Assembly (NCBI GenBank): GCA_001887945.1 | Contig: LDOQ01000168.1 | Coordinates: 17,000-80,999 of the forward strand | Source: Spraguea lophii | Taxonomy: Eukaryota > Microsporidia > Spragueidae | DNA length: 64,000 bases | Direction of reading: 5' to 3' | Shown here: piece after piece, positions 48,521 to 58,184 of the stretch | Layout of the letters: every line of letters starts with the position of its first letter | Position numbering within the stretch: position 1 is the stretch's first letter | Notes under the pieces: generated by a model | The model's input: the letters and a program-made list of their open reading frames with translations, nothing else | Database searches by the model: none | Told to the model about the DNA's origin: nothing | Translations under genes and position numbers: made by a program

Positions 48521-50431
48521 TCAACTACTATCTATTATATTTATCATTTCTTCTACATTTCTTATATCCTCTTCAATGTTTTCTTTAACTTTATTTTCTA
48601 TTTTATAATGTCTTATTTTACCTATTAACTCATTTTTAATATTATCTCTTATATATTCCACAATAAAATAATTATAAGCTTTATAAAAATAATTATATAT
48701 ATTTTTTTGTATTATTATGAAATATTGATTACAACAATTATCCAATATTTTTATTTCTAAATTATTTATTTTTACTGACGGCTTTTCTTTTTTAAATTGA
48801 AATAATTTCCATTTCTCATTATCTTCAATAATATCAGATTGTATTGAATTTCTGAGTATTTCATTTTTATTAAAATCAGGATGCTGTATGTTTATAATAC
48901 TTTCTATCTCGCAGAATAAATTCATATTGGATTTGAAAATATTCATTCTTTCATATAATATATTTTCTAGTGTGTTTAATAGCGTTGATAGAATGGTGTG
49001 GTTTAATGTTGTTATTATATTATTTAGTTTGTATTTTATTAATTTAAATATTTCATTTATTCTATTTTCTATTTCTATACTTTTTCTTCGTATGTTTTTT
49101 TGTATATTGTATATAAAAATATTATCTGATATAAATAATGTATTGTCTTTAAAATATTCTAAGGTTATGGTATTTTCAATAGAAAAATATAATAAATTAT
49201 TAAGATTATTTTCTATGGTGTTGTAATAAAAGGTATTAATATTATTTTCTATATTGTTGTGAGAAAATCTATTAAAATTACGTTCTAGGATATTTTCTTC
49301 ATTCTTATAATATTTTTTGTTCTTTTCTTCTAACAGTTCCATTACAATCTCTAAAAATTTATTTACAATGTAAAATGCATCCATTTCTACAATAGAACTT
49401 TTTTTTCTTTGAAGATATTTTAATTTCTCATTTAATTCATTTTTTATTGTTGGTAGAGTAGATTTTATGTTATTGTATAATATTTCAGATAAATAATTTC
49501 TAAGGTAGGTGGATCCTTTATTTTTTATATTTTTATAAATTCTATTAGAAAAAAAATCTTCTTCGTTTTTTAATCCTTCTTCCAATGTTTTTTTAGCAGT
49601 TAGTTCACCTCTATTAACCAATCCTGCATATCCATATCTAAGTTTAATGTATTCATTGTTTAGAATCTTAATACAATTAGTTCCTTTATCCATAAGATCT
49701 ATCTTTGTTAAAACACCAATTGTTCTACGTCCATTGGGATCTACTTTCATGGCCATCTCTAAAGATTCGCTGTTAGAAATATCTACTGCTGCATTAATGA
49801 CAGCTAAAATAATTGTTCTTTCATTTTTAATGCAATTAAAAACCATTTCTTCAACAAGTTCTTTTAAATTAGAAGGTTGTGATTTTAAAGGTATTTTTAT
49901 AAGACCGGGTAAATCTATCAATGTTAGATTAATATTATTTTTAGAAGAATACGTTATTGTAACACTTTCTTTTGAAATACTTTTTATACGTTTAGGAATT
50001 TGCTTATAAATCTCTATATCATCATTTATACATTCATTTGAAGAATTTCCAGATATATCAGATTCGCTATCTTCATTAACATCTTTCATAGAATCATTTC
50101 TTATATTTTCTTTCAATTCTTTTACCATATCACATCTCACTCTATTATCCATTTCCTCTTCAATACACTTTTTTATCTTCTTAACATCCACTGTTTTAAA
50201 AATACGATTTCCCACTTTTACATATTCTTCATCAGATTTTATCATATTTATAATTATAGGACACTTTGTCACCAAATTCTTTCCTTTGGGAAGAATCTCC
50301 AATTGAAGTAACTGTTCAATAACACTAGTCTTACCACAACTTTGTGGCCCTATGCATACTATTGTGGGTAAAGATATATCTGAAGAATTTAAACGTTGTA
50401 AGTTTTGTATCTTCTGTATCAAATCAGACAT
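48521..50431 (-). CDS. Dynamin-family GTPase, Vps1/Dnm1-like
   Basis: The protein is 636 residues from the preferred start. The GTPase domain has the P-loop GPQSCGKTS (28-36), a TKCP segment in place of TRRP, switch II DLPGL (about 185-189) and the TKID base-recognition motif (about 243-246). Middle and GED-like helical regions follow, interrupted by Asn-rich repeats (NNIENNINTFYYN, and similar). No PH or proline-rich domain is present, as in Vps1 and Dnm1. It would constrict membranes in vacuolar or Golgi traffic, or at mitosomes. Which of these cannot be decided. CCC (plus-strand GGG at 50434-50436) lies 2 bases before the ATG at 50431. The ATG at 50461 adds ten residues. Confidence 0.92.
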   Translation of the reverse strand: MSDLIQKIQNLQRLNSSDISLPTIVCIGPQSCGKTSVIEQLLQLEILPKGKNLVTKCPIIINMIKSDEEYVKVGNRIFKTVDVKKIKKCIEEEMDNRVRCDMVKELKENIRNDSMKDVNEDSESDISGNSSNECINDDIEIYKQIPKRIKSISKESVTITYSSKNNINLTLIDLPGLIKIPLKSQPSNLKELVEEMVFNCIKNERTIILAVINAAVDISNSESLEMAMKVDPNGRRTIGVLTKIDLMDKGTNCIKILNNEYIKLRYGYAGLVNRGELTAKKTLEEGLKNEEDFFSNRIYKNIKNKGSTYLRNYLSEILYNNIKSTLPTIKNELNEKLKYLQRKKSSIVEMDAFYIVNKFLEIVMELLEEKNKKYYKNEENILERNFNRFSHNNIENNINTFYYNTIENNLNNLLYFSIENTITLEYFKDNTLFISDNIFIYNIQKNIRRKSIEIENRINEIFKLIKYKLNNIITTLNHTILSTLLNTLENILYERMNIFKSNMNLFCEIESIINIQHPDFNKNEILRNSIQSDIIEDNEKWKLFQFKKEKPSVKINNLEIKILDNCCNQYFIIIQKNIYNYFYKAYNYFIVEYIRDNIKNELIGKIRHYKIENKVKENIEEDIRNVEEMINIIDSS

Positions 50432-50433
50432 AA

Positions 50434-50436
50434 GGG
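50434..50436 (-). promoter_or_regulatory. CCC start-proximal motif of the dynamin gene
   Basis: On the minus strand CCCTT precedes the ATG at 50431. The upstream ATG (50461) has no such motif, so the shorter product is preferred. Confidence 0.6.
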
Positions 50437-50971
50437 ATATTAATATTTTTTTATTTTCCATTAGAAGTTGTTTTACAAATAAATAATAAACATTTTCTCT
50501 GAATATATATTTTTATAGATAAAAAGATTATACTAAAGAAATATAAAATCTAATAATATTAAACTATGATATACAGCAATTAAACATATTCGATAATAAT
50601 TCGAATTTTATAACTAAACAAATAATACAGTATATGGAACGTAATAATCACAGAATCCTGGTGATACATGAGTAAACTGTTTTCTCTTCTTCTGACGAGA
50701 AACCAAAAAAATAAAAAATTAAAATACGGTTTAATAAGATATACAATAAAAATATAATTACAATTTAAATGATATTTAAAAGAAAACTTAACCTTGAAAT
50801 ATACAAATATTAAAAAATAATATTATCATAGAATATATCGATATTAAAAGATTAAAAAAATATTTGTTATAAGATTCAAAAAATATAAAATTTATAACAT
50901 CCATTTATATTTCCAATGTCATTTTCTCGTTTAAAATATTTTTACCTCTCTTATTTTGTTTGGTTTATCCA
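50437..50971. other. Intergenic stretch between divergent genes
   Basis: This is the shared upstream region of dynamin and the SAS-6-like gene. 50640-50690 is slightly less AT-rich. No gene is seen. Confidence 0.4.
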
Positions 50972-50974
50972 CCC
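50972..50974 (+). promoter_or_regulatory. CCC start-proximal motif deciding the start at 50982
   Basis: CCC lies 7 bases before the ATG at 50982. An upstream in-frame ATG (50916) would add a hydrophobic 22-residue leader that looks like a signal peptide but is not supported by the motif or by the family's N-terminus. Confidence 0.6.
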
Positions 50975-50981
50975 TTATTTT

Positions 50982-52097
50982 ATGTCAGAATTAATATTTT
51001 CTGGTAGAATACCTATCACAGCAACATCCACTGATATTCCATCTATGATGAAATGTGATATCACACAATCTGATTCTTTAGATATACGTATTATAGATTG
51101 TAACGATCTCTTTAATTTCTATTGTTGTTCTATTTCTACCGGTGATTTTTATATGATGAAGAGTGAACAAGGAATACGTGTAGATTATGATAGATTTATA
51201 AGAATAGTTGTTGATATGTTTAGTTCTATAGGCAAAGGTACTCTGCATGGTGTTTTTGAAGATGGGAAATTTTTATTTGTTGAAAAAAATGAATTTAGGA
51301 ATATTGTAAGATTGGAATTAAAATTTGATAGACCTGAAGAAAATGAGTATAAAAAATATTTAGGTGATATAATACGTAAGATGGAAGAAGATAATATAAA
51401 ATTTGTAAAAGAAAATATGCAATTGAAAGAACAATATGGGAATTTGGAGAGGGATAATAAAAAGAGAATAAAAATGTTGGAAGAAGATTATTTTGAGAGT
51501 AAGAGAAAAATAGACAATCTTTTAAATATGACAGAAGAATTAAAGAGAAATAATAAAGATAGGATAAAAGAGGTGGAAGAATATAAATATAAAATAAAAG
51601 AAAATGATAATAAAATGAGAGATTTGGAATATGAAGTAGAAAGATATAAAATAAAAGAACAAAAAAATGATAATTTGATAGAAAGAGCAGAAGAAATGGA
51701 GAAAGAAATAGAAGAAAAGAAAAATGAAATAAAAGTTGCAAATGAAATTATAAAGAAATTAAGAATAGAAATAAAAGAAATAAAAAATAAACAAGATGAT
51801 TTTTCTATAGAAAGAGAGAAAGAAAAAAAAGATATAAAAAAAATAAAAAAAGAAAATGAGGAATTTAAAAGAAATAATAAAATATTAGAAGAAAAAAATA
51901 GGAAAATAAAAGAAGATAATAAAAATAAAGAGAATAAAATAAAAATATTAGAAGAAGATAAAAAAGCTTTAATAAAAAATTTAGAAAATGCACAGAATGT
52001 TTATAACCATTTTTATAATAAAAATATCAATATAGATGAACAAGATATGGAAAGTGGTATATCATCTATACATCCAGAATCACCACCTCATAAATAA
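50982..52097 (+). CDS. SAS-6-like centriole cartwheel protein
   Basis: The protein is 371 residues from the preferred start. The N-terminus MSELIFSGRIPI follows the SAS-6 start pattern (MS..LF...PL). A globular head follows (about 1-115). LDIRIID (33-39) is like the 'L.I.L.D' strand. The PISA-type stretch is DFYMMKSEQGIRVDYDRF (55-72). VEKNEFRNIVRLELKF (100-115) has a Phe (105) where SAS-6 has the NPF Phe that docks heads into nine-fold rings. A continuous Lys/Glu coiled coil runs from about 118 to 345 and includes ANEIIKKL (253-260), a string also present in human SAS-6. A short Ser/Pro-rich tail ends the protein. XRCC4, XLF and CCDC61 share the fold but not these motifs. Confidence 0.7.
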   Translation: MSELIFSGRIPITATSTDIPSMMKCDITQSDSLDIRIIDCNDLFNFYCCSISTGDFYMMKSEQGIRVDYDRFIRIVVDMFSSIGKGTLHGVFEDGKFLFVEKNEFRNIVRLELKFDRPEENEYKKYLGDIIRKMEEDNIKFVKENMQLKEQYGNLERDNKKRIKMLEEDYFESKRKIDNLLNMTEELKRNNKDRIKEVEEYKYKIKENDNKMRDLEYEVERYKIKEQKNDNLIERAEEMEKEIEEKKNEIKVANEIIKKLRIEIKEIKNKQDDFSIEREKEKKDIKKIKKENEEFKRNNKILEEKNRKIKEDNKNKENKIKILEEDKKALIKNLENAQNVYNHFYNKNINIDEQDMESGISSIHPESPPHK

Positions 52098-52494
52098 ATA
52101 TTTTTTTAATAATAAAATTAATTATAACTAACATAAGAATTATTTTAATTAAAATATAACATAATAATAATTCATTGTGATATATTTAAAATCATTGGAG
52201 AATATTTAAGTTGATGATATTAAACATATTAAAATACAAATGATAGATTATCATCAAAGAAATAGATTATATTAAAATAATATTAATGAATCAGATAAGG
52301 ATCGATCTAATAAATAAAATTATACCATTGAATTTTTTTGATCTGTAAGATATCTATGTTATAATCACAAAAAAGAAATATAAACTAATCTTATATTTGG
52401 GATACTCTTTATTCAAAGTTGAATAAAATGAAATATAAATTATTGAGAAAACGAATGTTATACTGTTAAAGCGAGATAAAAAAAGGTAATAATT
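52098..52494. other. Intergenic AT-rich stretch
   Basis: No gene is seen. 52270-52380 is faintly similar to 47222-47310. Confidence 0.4.
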
Positions 52495-52650
52495 AAAAGT
52501 ATTAAGATTTTAATTATAAATATTATATAAAAATTTTTTTCTTTATATTCTTTATTATTTTCATTCTTAGTTTAAAAGGATTTCATTTCATTTTCTTTCC
52601 TTCTTTTAAAATCACAGAGTTTCACTGTTTTCTTAATCACAATAGATTGA
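52495..52650 (+). repeat. Second dispersed repeat family, copy B
   Basis: It matches 27095-27275 in order: 'ttttaattataaatattat', 'tctttattatttt', 'aggatttcatttcattttc' and 'cttaatcacaata'. The two copies have the same orientation and lie upstream of plus-strand genes by about 230 bp each. Confidence 0.7.
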
Positions 52651-52883
52651 ATGTATATAACTATTTCCTCTTTTAAATCAAATCATAATAATAATATTAA
52701 ATTTAGTAACCACATCATTTTAAGTTAATACAAATGGTATTATTTCTACACCTATTTTATAAATAATCATATATAAACAATCATATATAAATAATTTATA
52801 TATAATCATATAAAATAATATATTTTTATTTATTACCATTATTTTATCTGTTATCTATTCATCACCCTAATATTTTTTTATTT

Positions 52884-55100
52884 ATGAAATTTTCTTTATT
52901 TTTTAATACTTATTTTAAAAATAATAAAGCAAAGAACTTAGAAAGCTTTAATATTCTATTTTCCATAACAAAAAAATATAAAAAAGATATAATAGAATTT
53001 ATAAAAACATATGAATATAGTGATATACCAATAACATATAATCAACAACCAACACTCTCATTAAAGGATATCATAACACTCATACCACCAGATAATAAAG
53101 AGAATAATAAAGACATTAATGGTAGTAATAATCATAATAATGGTAATACTACTAATAATGATAGTAACAACAATATAGCTAATAATATAACAACTAATAA
53201 TAACAATATAACTAATAATATAATTATTTATTATAATCATTTTATATATCTTATAAATAATAATATAGATAATATAATATTACAACAAGATATAATAAGA
53301 ATATTACCTATAGAATATTTAAATAATATTATAATTAATAATAATATATTAGATATATACTTAGAAAGAAGTAATAATCTATATAATTTCTTTATCTCTA
53401 AAGAATTGTATGATATTAAAATACTTATAAAACATTATAATAAAATATATAAATATTATAAAGATAATTATAATAATAGAAATGATAATATTAATATTAA
53501 TAAAGGCGTTATAGATGGTAATAATAATGATAATCAGATAACTAATAAACTAACCTACGATAACCCTAATATAACTAATAAACTAACCTATACTAACCTT
53601 AATACAAATAATAATAATTATACTACTAATAATATATATGTATCTAATAATATATTTATTTTATTATATATTTTTAAGAAAGAAATATATGATACAGATA
53701 TAAATATATTGGAGAGAGTATGTTTATACTGTAAAAATAATATTCTAAAAAATAGAAATATATATTATAAATATATAAAATATTTAAGAGATAATAGAAA
53801 GATAGAAGAATTATTTTTATTAGGTGAGGATATAAGTGATATAATAAATAATAATGATAATATAAGAGATAGTAATTGTGATAATAATGATATTAAGAAT
53901 ATAGATGCTAAAGATAATTATTGTTATTTTAATGATATTCTATGTAAGAATAAAATATATAATAATATTTTATGTTCAAATGAAATAAATATATTATATG
54001 ATATTTATTATAATAAAGATGATGATAATAAAGATGATATAGATAATATAATTTATCGTAATAATAATGATATGGTTAATAAAGATTATACTAATCATAA
54101 TGATAATATTAATAATACCAACATAACCTATACTAACCCTATTAATAATAACGATATTATAAATAATATAATTACTAATAATAATCATTGTAAGATTATT
54201 GATGATATAAAGAATATAAATTCTAAAGATAGAATTATAATATTTATAAAAATATATAATTTTATAAAAGATAATTTATATACAGAATCTATTTATTTAT
54301 TTATCAAAGAATATAAAAAGTATATTGATATAGGTTATGATACTATTAATAACGATACTCATATTATTACTTATAATGATATTTATAATAATACAACCAA
54401 TATTAAGACTATGAATAATATGTATAATATTTTATATAAGATTATTATTTATGAACTTAATAGATTAACTGACAAAGATATAAAATATATTATTTATAAT
54501 TCTAATGGTATAGATTTTATAATTGAAAGTAATATAAAATATATAATAGATTATTATGATAAAATAGATAATAAATTTTATATGTTATTATGTTTAATTA
54601 GGAAGACAGAGGTTAACATGGGAATAAAATGTATATTTGATGTAATAGATAAATATTTATCTATGTTATTTAATGAATATTATATTTTACATTGTGTTAC
54701 AGAGTTAAATAATATTTTAGATTATGATAATGTAAATCATAATAATAATATAGATAATAAACTATATAATAGTAACGTATTATCAACTGTTAATAATATA
54801 AGCAATATAACACATAATAACAATAAAATAGATAATAATAATATAGATAATATAAAATATAATGGTAGGATAATTATTATGATTATTGATAAAATATTGG
54901 ATAAAGTACAAGGAGAAGTTGGAAGAGATGTTGTAATCCAGATTGTTGAATTTATGAAAAAAATAATATTTTATTTGAAAGATTGTAATGATTATATGGT
55001 AGAGAAAAAATATGAAGAATTATTGGGAAGGATAAAAATATATTTGAAAAAATATGAAATAGAAGGAAAAGTTAAAAATATAAAAACTATAAAGAAATAA
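52884..55100 (+). CDS. Asn-rich helical protein, unknown function
   Basis: The protein has 738 residues. Ordered islands are separated by long Asn/Ile/Asp/Thr tracts (residues about 73-115, 200-250, 330-430, 645-675). The N-terminus (KFSLFFNTYFKNNKAKNLESFNILF) and the C-terminus (DKILDKVQGEVGRDVVIQIVEFMKK, then a Lys/Glu helix) look like helical-repeat folds. A central 'IYYKYIKYLRDNRKIEELFLLG' segment recalls a TPR-like helix pair. Several copies of (L/I)TYTN(P/L) are embedded in Asn tracts and shared with the protein at 11746-13308. CCC lies 16 bases before the ATG. The function is unknown; a scaffold is a guess. Confidence 0.65.
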   Translation: MKFSLFFNTYFKNNKAKNLESFNILFSITKKYKKDIIEFIKTYEYSDIPITYNQQPTLSLKDIITLIPPDNKENNKDINGSNNHNNGNTTNNDSNNNIANNITTNNNNITNNIIIYYNHFIYLINNNIDNIILQQDIIRILPIEYLNNIIINNNILDIYLERSNNLYNFFISKELYDIKILIKHYNKIYKYYKDNYNNRNDNININKGVIDGNNNDNQITNKLTYDNPNITNKLTYTNLNTNNNNYTTNNIYVSNNIFILLYIFKKEIYDTDINILERVCLYCKNNILKNRNIYYKYIKYLRDNRKIEELFLLGEDISDIINNNDNIRDSNCDNNDIKNIDAKDNYCYFNDILCKNKIYNNILCSNEINILYDIYYNKDDDNKDDIDNIIYRNNNDMVNKDYTNHNDNINNTNITYTNPINNNDIINNIITNNNHCKIIDDIKNINSKDRIIIFIKIYNFIKDNLYTESIYLFIKEYKKYIDIGYDTINNDTHIITYNDIYNNTTNIKTMNNMYNILYKIIIYELNRLTDKDIKYIIYNSNGIDFIIESNIKYIIDYYDKIDNKFYMLLCLIRKTEVNMGIKCIFDVIDKYLSMLFNEYYILHCVTELNNILDYDNVNHNNNIDNKLYNSNVLSTVNNISNITHNNNKIDNNNIDNIKYNGRIIIMIIDKILDKVQGEVGRDVVIQIVEFMKKIIFYLKDCNDYMVEKKYEELLGRIKIYLKKYEIEGKVKNIKTIKK
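53547..53602 (+). repeat. Two copies of the 'aactaacctatactaacc' unit
   Basis: The units lie at 53547-53570 and 53578-53602 inside the Asn-rich gene, the first diverged. A third copy, identical over 18 bases to copies at 12072-12438, is at 54123-54140. Confidence 0.75.
54123..54140 (+). repeat. 18-base unit shared with another gene
   Basis: ATAACCTATACTAACCCT codes for ITYTNP here and, on the minus strand, at 12072-12090 and 12421-12438. Confidence 0.8.
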
Positions 55101-55445
55101 ATTATAGATATATATTTATTTTATATTATACATATTATAATATTAAAATCATATTTGTTATACTGTTATTTTAAGATTAATTTTTATAGCATTTTTATAT
55201 GATGGTTGAGATTATAATGATCTCTGGTGAAATAATACATAATATGATATTAGTAGTTTAAATAAAAAATATATATTACATTATTTTATTTGTATTTTAA
55301 AGTATTGTGCATATTATGATATCGTTATTGTCGTAGATTAACTCCTTATTAATATTATTTTACCTCATACATGCTTATTAATAATAATTTATATTATCTT
55401 TTCTTATGTCATAAGAAATAAACAAAAGTTCTTAATTAATGTTCA
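55101..55445. other. Intergenic AT-rich stretch
   Basis: I see no gene. Confidence 0.5.
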
Positions 55446-55900
55446 GTTAATACAATGGTCGCGAATGGTAATTAAATCTCTTGATCCATTCAAATCATCC
55501 ATTTAAAAATCTTCAAAATATAAAATATAAAAAGAGAGAATAGAAAAAGCAACGTAATTGAATAGGTTCAATGGGGTAGTTTGATTATGTTTTATATGAA
55601 GATTCCATTGTTGAATTAAAATAATGACAGGTTGTTGCAGATGCATTCCATGTATTAATTAATTACCCGATCAATATTATACCGAAAAAGATAGTTAGAA
55701 TTACATAAAGACCGAAATAAAGGTGATTAAAGTATACACAAAACCGTAAGGTATGGAACATAAAATAAAATGAGATTAGTTCATATATATATAATAATAA
55801 TTAATACAAATTAATTGTGTTTTAAAGGACTAAAAATCTCAGGCCATGCTGAGTTTTAACTGGCCGGACACTTTGATAACGATTAAAGTGTTATTTGAAA
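55446..55900 (+). repeat. SINE-like dispersed repeat, copy 7, full length
   Basis: The A box TAATACAATGG lies at 55448-55458 and the B-box-like CCATTCAAATC at 55486-55496. The body has 'gatcaatattataccgaa'. The tail has 'gagattagttcatatatat', 'taactggcc' and 'actttgataacgattaaagt', which matches copy 3. It lies just downstream of the end of the convergent secreted-protein gene at 55998. Confidence 0.75.
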
Positions 55901-55997
55901 AAAAATAAGATTATTACAAACAATTTAATTATTGTCTTTATTTTATAAAATACTTTTTTATTATCTAATAAATATTATCACATTCCTATTTAAAAAA

Positions 55998-57101
55998 TTA
56001 ATCAAAATATGGTCTTATATTCATCATATTGGTATAATAATAATTAAAATATTTTATATTAAGGATATCTTGCTTACTTCCGCTACCAAATAATTGAGCT
56101 TCCTTGAGTTTTAGAAAAGTTGTATAACTAGCTGTGTTAAAATTCGTAGGATTAAACACTTCTATTAATTTTATTGTATGTTTAATTTCATTGAATATTA
56201 TTGTTTTAACACGTTTATTTTTATCGCCTAAAAATTTAATTCCACCGAGAGATCGCATCAATGCAGTAATATTATCAATACAAAAATTATAGGCAAGATA
56301 TAAAGAAATTTGTCTTATATAAATTCTACAAATAAATATTTGTGAAAATAATTTTTCTTTGAAACAGACATCATTTTTATTTGTATAATTTATATGTTTC
56401 CATGCTAATCTGGCTGATTGTAATGAAAATTCTCGAAATAACATTTTGATCTGATGCGATTTTTTTGCATATGATATTGGTAAGAGTTGATTTTTAAATT
56501 TTATAATTATTGATTTGGGTATTTCAATATCCATTACTTTTACAACCATATTCAAAAATTGTTTTTTGTGTAATAAAATTAAAATACACAATCTATTCAT
56601 GAAACAACTATTTTTAGGTTCACAATATTTTATCTTGTCGAAATAATCTTGATTGTTATTTGCAAAGTTATCGAGTCGAATATCACTATTGATTGATCCT
56701 TCAATATTGACTAGAAAATCAACTGGTGTATTTTCAATTGTTTTAATTAAAGTATTTACCGCTTCTAATCGGATTTTTATATATTCTTTTAAAATTTTTT
56801 CTAAATTGTGAAACTTTTTTTCTTCTAATATTGTTTTTTTAACATTTTTTATATTAATATTTTTTAACAATAATATTTTATTATTTAGCTTATTGTTTAA
56901 CGTATTAAACATTTTATCAAACACATTCTTTTGAGGAAACGGGTTGGATTCTCTAAGATAAATGGCATGGGTCATATCCAATTCACCATTATCGTTTAAA
57001 ATCAGACTAGTTGCAGCTGTATTACTGTAACTCCAAAGTTTAATATACGTGCATTTAAAGTTTGAATCAAAGATATAGCAAATATAGAAAAAAATAAACA
57101 T
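55998..57101 (-). CDS. Secreted helical protein, unknown function
   Basis: The protein has 367 residues. A short hydrophobic N-terminus (MFIFFYICYIF, about 1-12) followed by polar residues fits a signal peptide, although the first Cys residues are close to it. The rest is helical, with basic patches and seven or so cysteines (such as KYCEPKNSC near 158-166). No C-terminal membrane helix is present. The composition is moderate, not Asn-dominated. I recognise no family. It lies next to a SINE-like repeat copy, as do two other secreted-protein genes in the window. No CCC precedes the start. Confidence 0.65.
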   Translation of the reverse strand: MFIFFYICYIFDSNFKCTYIKLWSYSNTAATSLILNDNGELDMTHAIYLRESNPFPQKNVFDKMFNTLNNKLNNKILLLKNINIKNVKKTILEEKKFHNLEKILKEYIKIRLEAVNTLIKTIENTPVDFLVNIEGSINSDIRLDNFANNNQDYFDKIKYCEPKNSCFMNRLCILILLHKKQFLNMVVKVMDIEIPKSIIIKFKNQLLPISYAKKSHQIKMLFREFSLQSARLAWKHINYTNKNDVCFKEKLFSQIFICRIYIRQISLYLAYNFCIDNITALMRSLGGIKFLGDKNKRVKTIIFNEIKHTIKLIEVFNPTNFNTASYTTFLKLKEAQLFGSGSKQDILNIKYFNYYYTNMMNIRPYFD

Positions 57102-58184
57102 AAAAATATTTTAAATAAATGTATTTATACTTTATTAAAAAATTTTTTGACATTGAAAGCTTTCATATTTCAAAAATATAAGAAGTTTTAAATATAAATA
57201 TATTAATACAATTAATTTATTACATATTTGCATGCAATGATAATCATTTTTATTTTAAAAAAATATTATAACTTATTATCAAAAATCAAATGTATAGAAA
57301 TAATAGTTTTTCAATGTTAAACTGATGTTTATATTTTAATATGCTATGAATAATGACTTTTAACATTATTTCTAAGGATTAAAATATGCGTGTGTCATTT
57401 TATGATATATTCTCAGTTTTACTGCTTTTTGTATTCATTTTTGAGAGTTCTTTAACATTCTTCTTTAAATAAATATTTTTATAACTAAAAAATAGAACTT
57501 ATGAATTTTTAATTTACAAATCCTTAATATATCAAATAACGGGTTGTTATGGAAATCCTTTGAATAATTTTTTAATATTTGATTATAGATTTTTTTAAAT
57601 AAAGAAAGGATATCTCTCTTAATAATAATATATGTTATATTTTGGGCCAAAAATACATGTTAAAATCTTTTATTTTTGTTTTGTTTAGAAATAAATATTT
57701 TTTTAATATTGTTTTATTAATGTCGATAAAACTTAACTATAAAGTATTCATTTTATTTACTTTATTGTAAAGTAAATAATCCGTATTAATGATTTATAAT
57801 ATAATTGAATAATAATTTTTGAACAAAATGTTTATTTTAGAAATAAATTGTTGAGTATATTTAAATATTATAAAAATATTTATAAACGTATTATTTTCTG
57901 TATTTTTATTATAAACATTTTACAAATAAGTATTATTACACCGAAATGAAAGAAATTTACACTAAAAATATAAGTCTTAAGTTTTCAAAATCATTTTATA
58001 GACCTAATTGAATATTTCAAGATAAATTATTGGTTTATGTTTTTTAGAATTTTTTATTTGTAATATTTGGTTAAAATAAAACATTAAATTTTCTTTAATT
58101 TTATATTTTTCTATCATAAACAAAGAAAAACACCCAAATTCATACAACAAATTTAAAGTAAAGAAAAAAATAATATTTTTATCC
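57102..58184. other. Intergenic stretch of 1.1 kb
   Basis: No supported gene is seen. A 61-codon minus-strand frame at 57465-57650 is left out because its composition follows the AT bias and it lacks a start motif. Confidence 0.45.

Noticed and set aside
50916..50981. A 22-residue hydrophobic leader that would make the SAS-6-like protein secreted.
   Set aside because: CCC at 50972-50974 and the family-like N-terminus MSELIF support the ATG at 50982. The leader also contains the CCC itself.
47222..52380. A possible third repeat family linking 34250-34400, 43760-43860, 47222-47310 and 52270-52380.
   Set aside because: Only short AT-rich words match. I could not align the segments in a consistent order.
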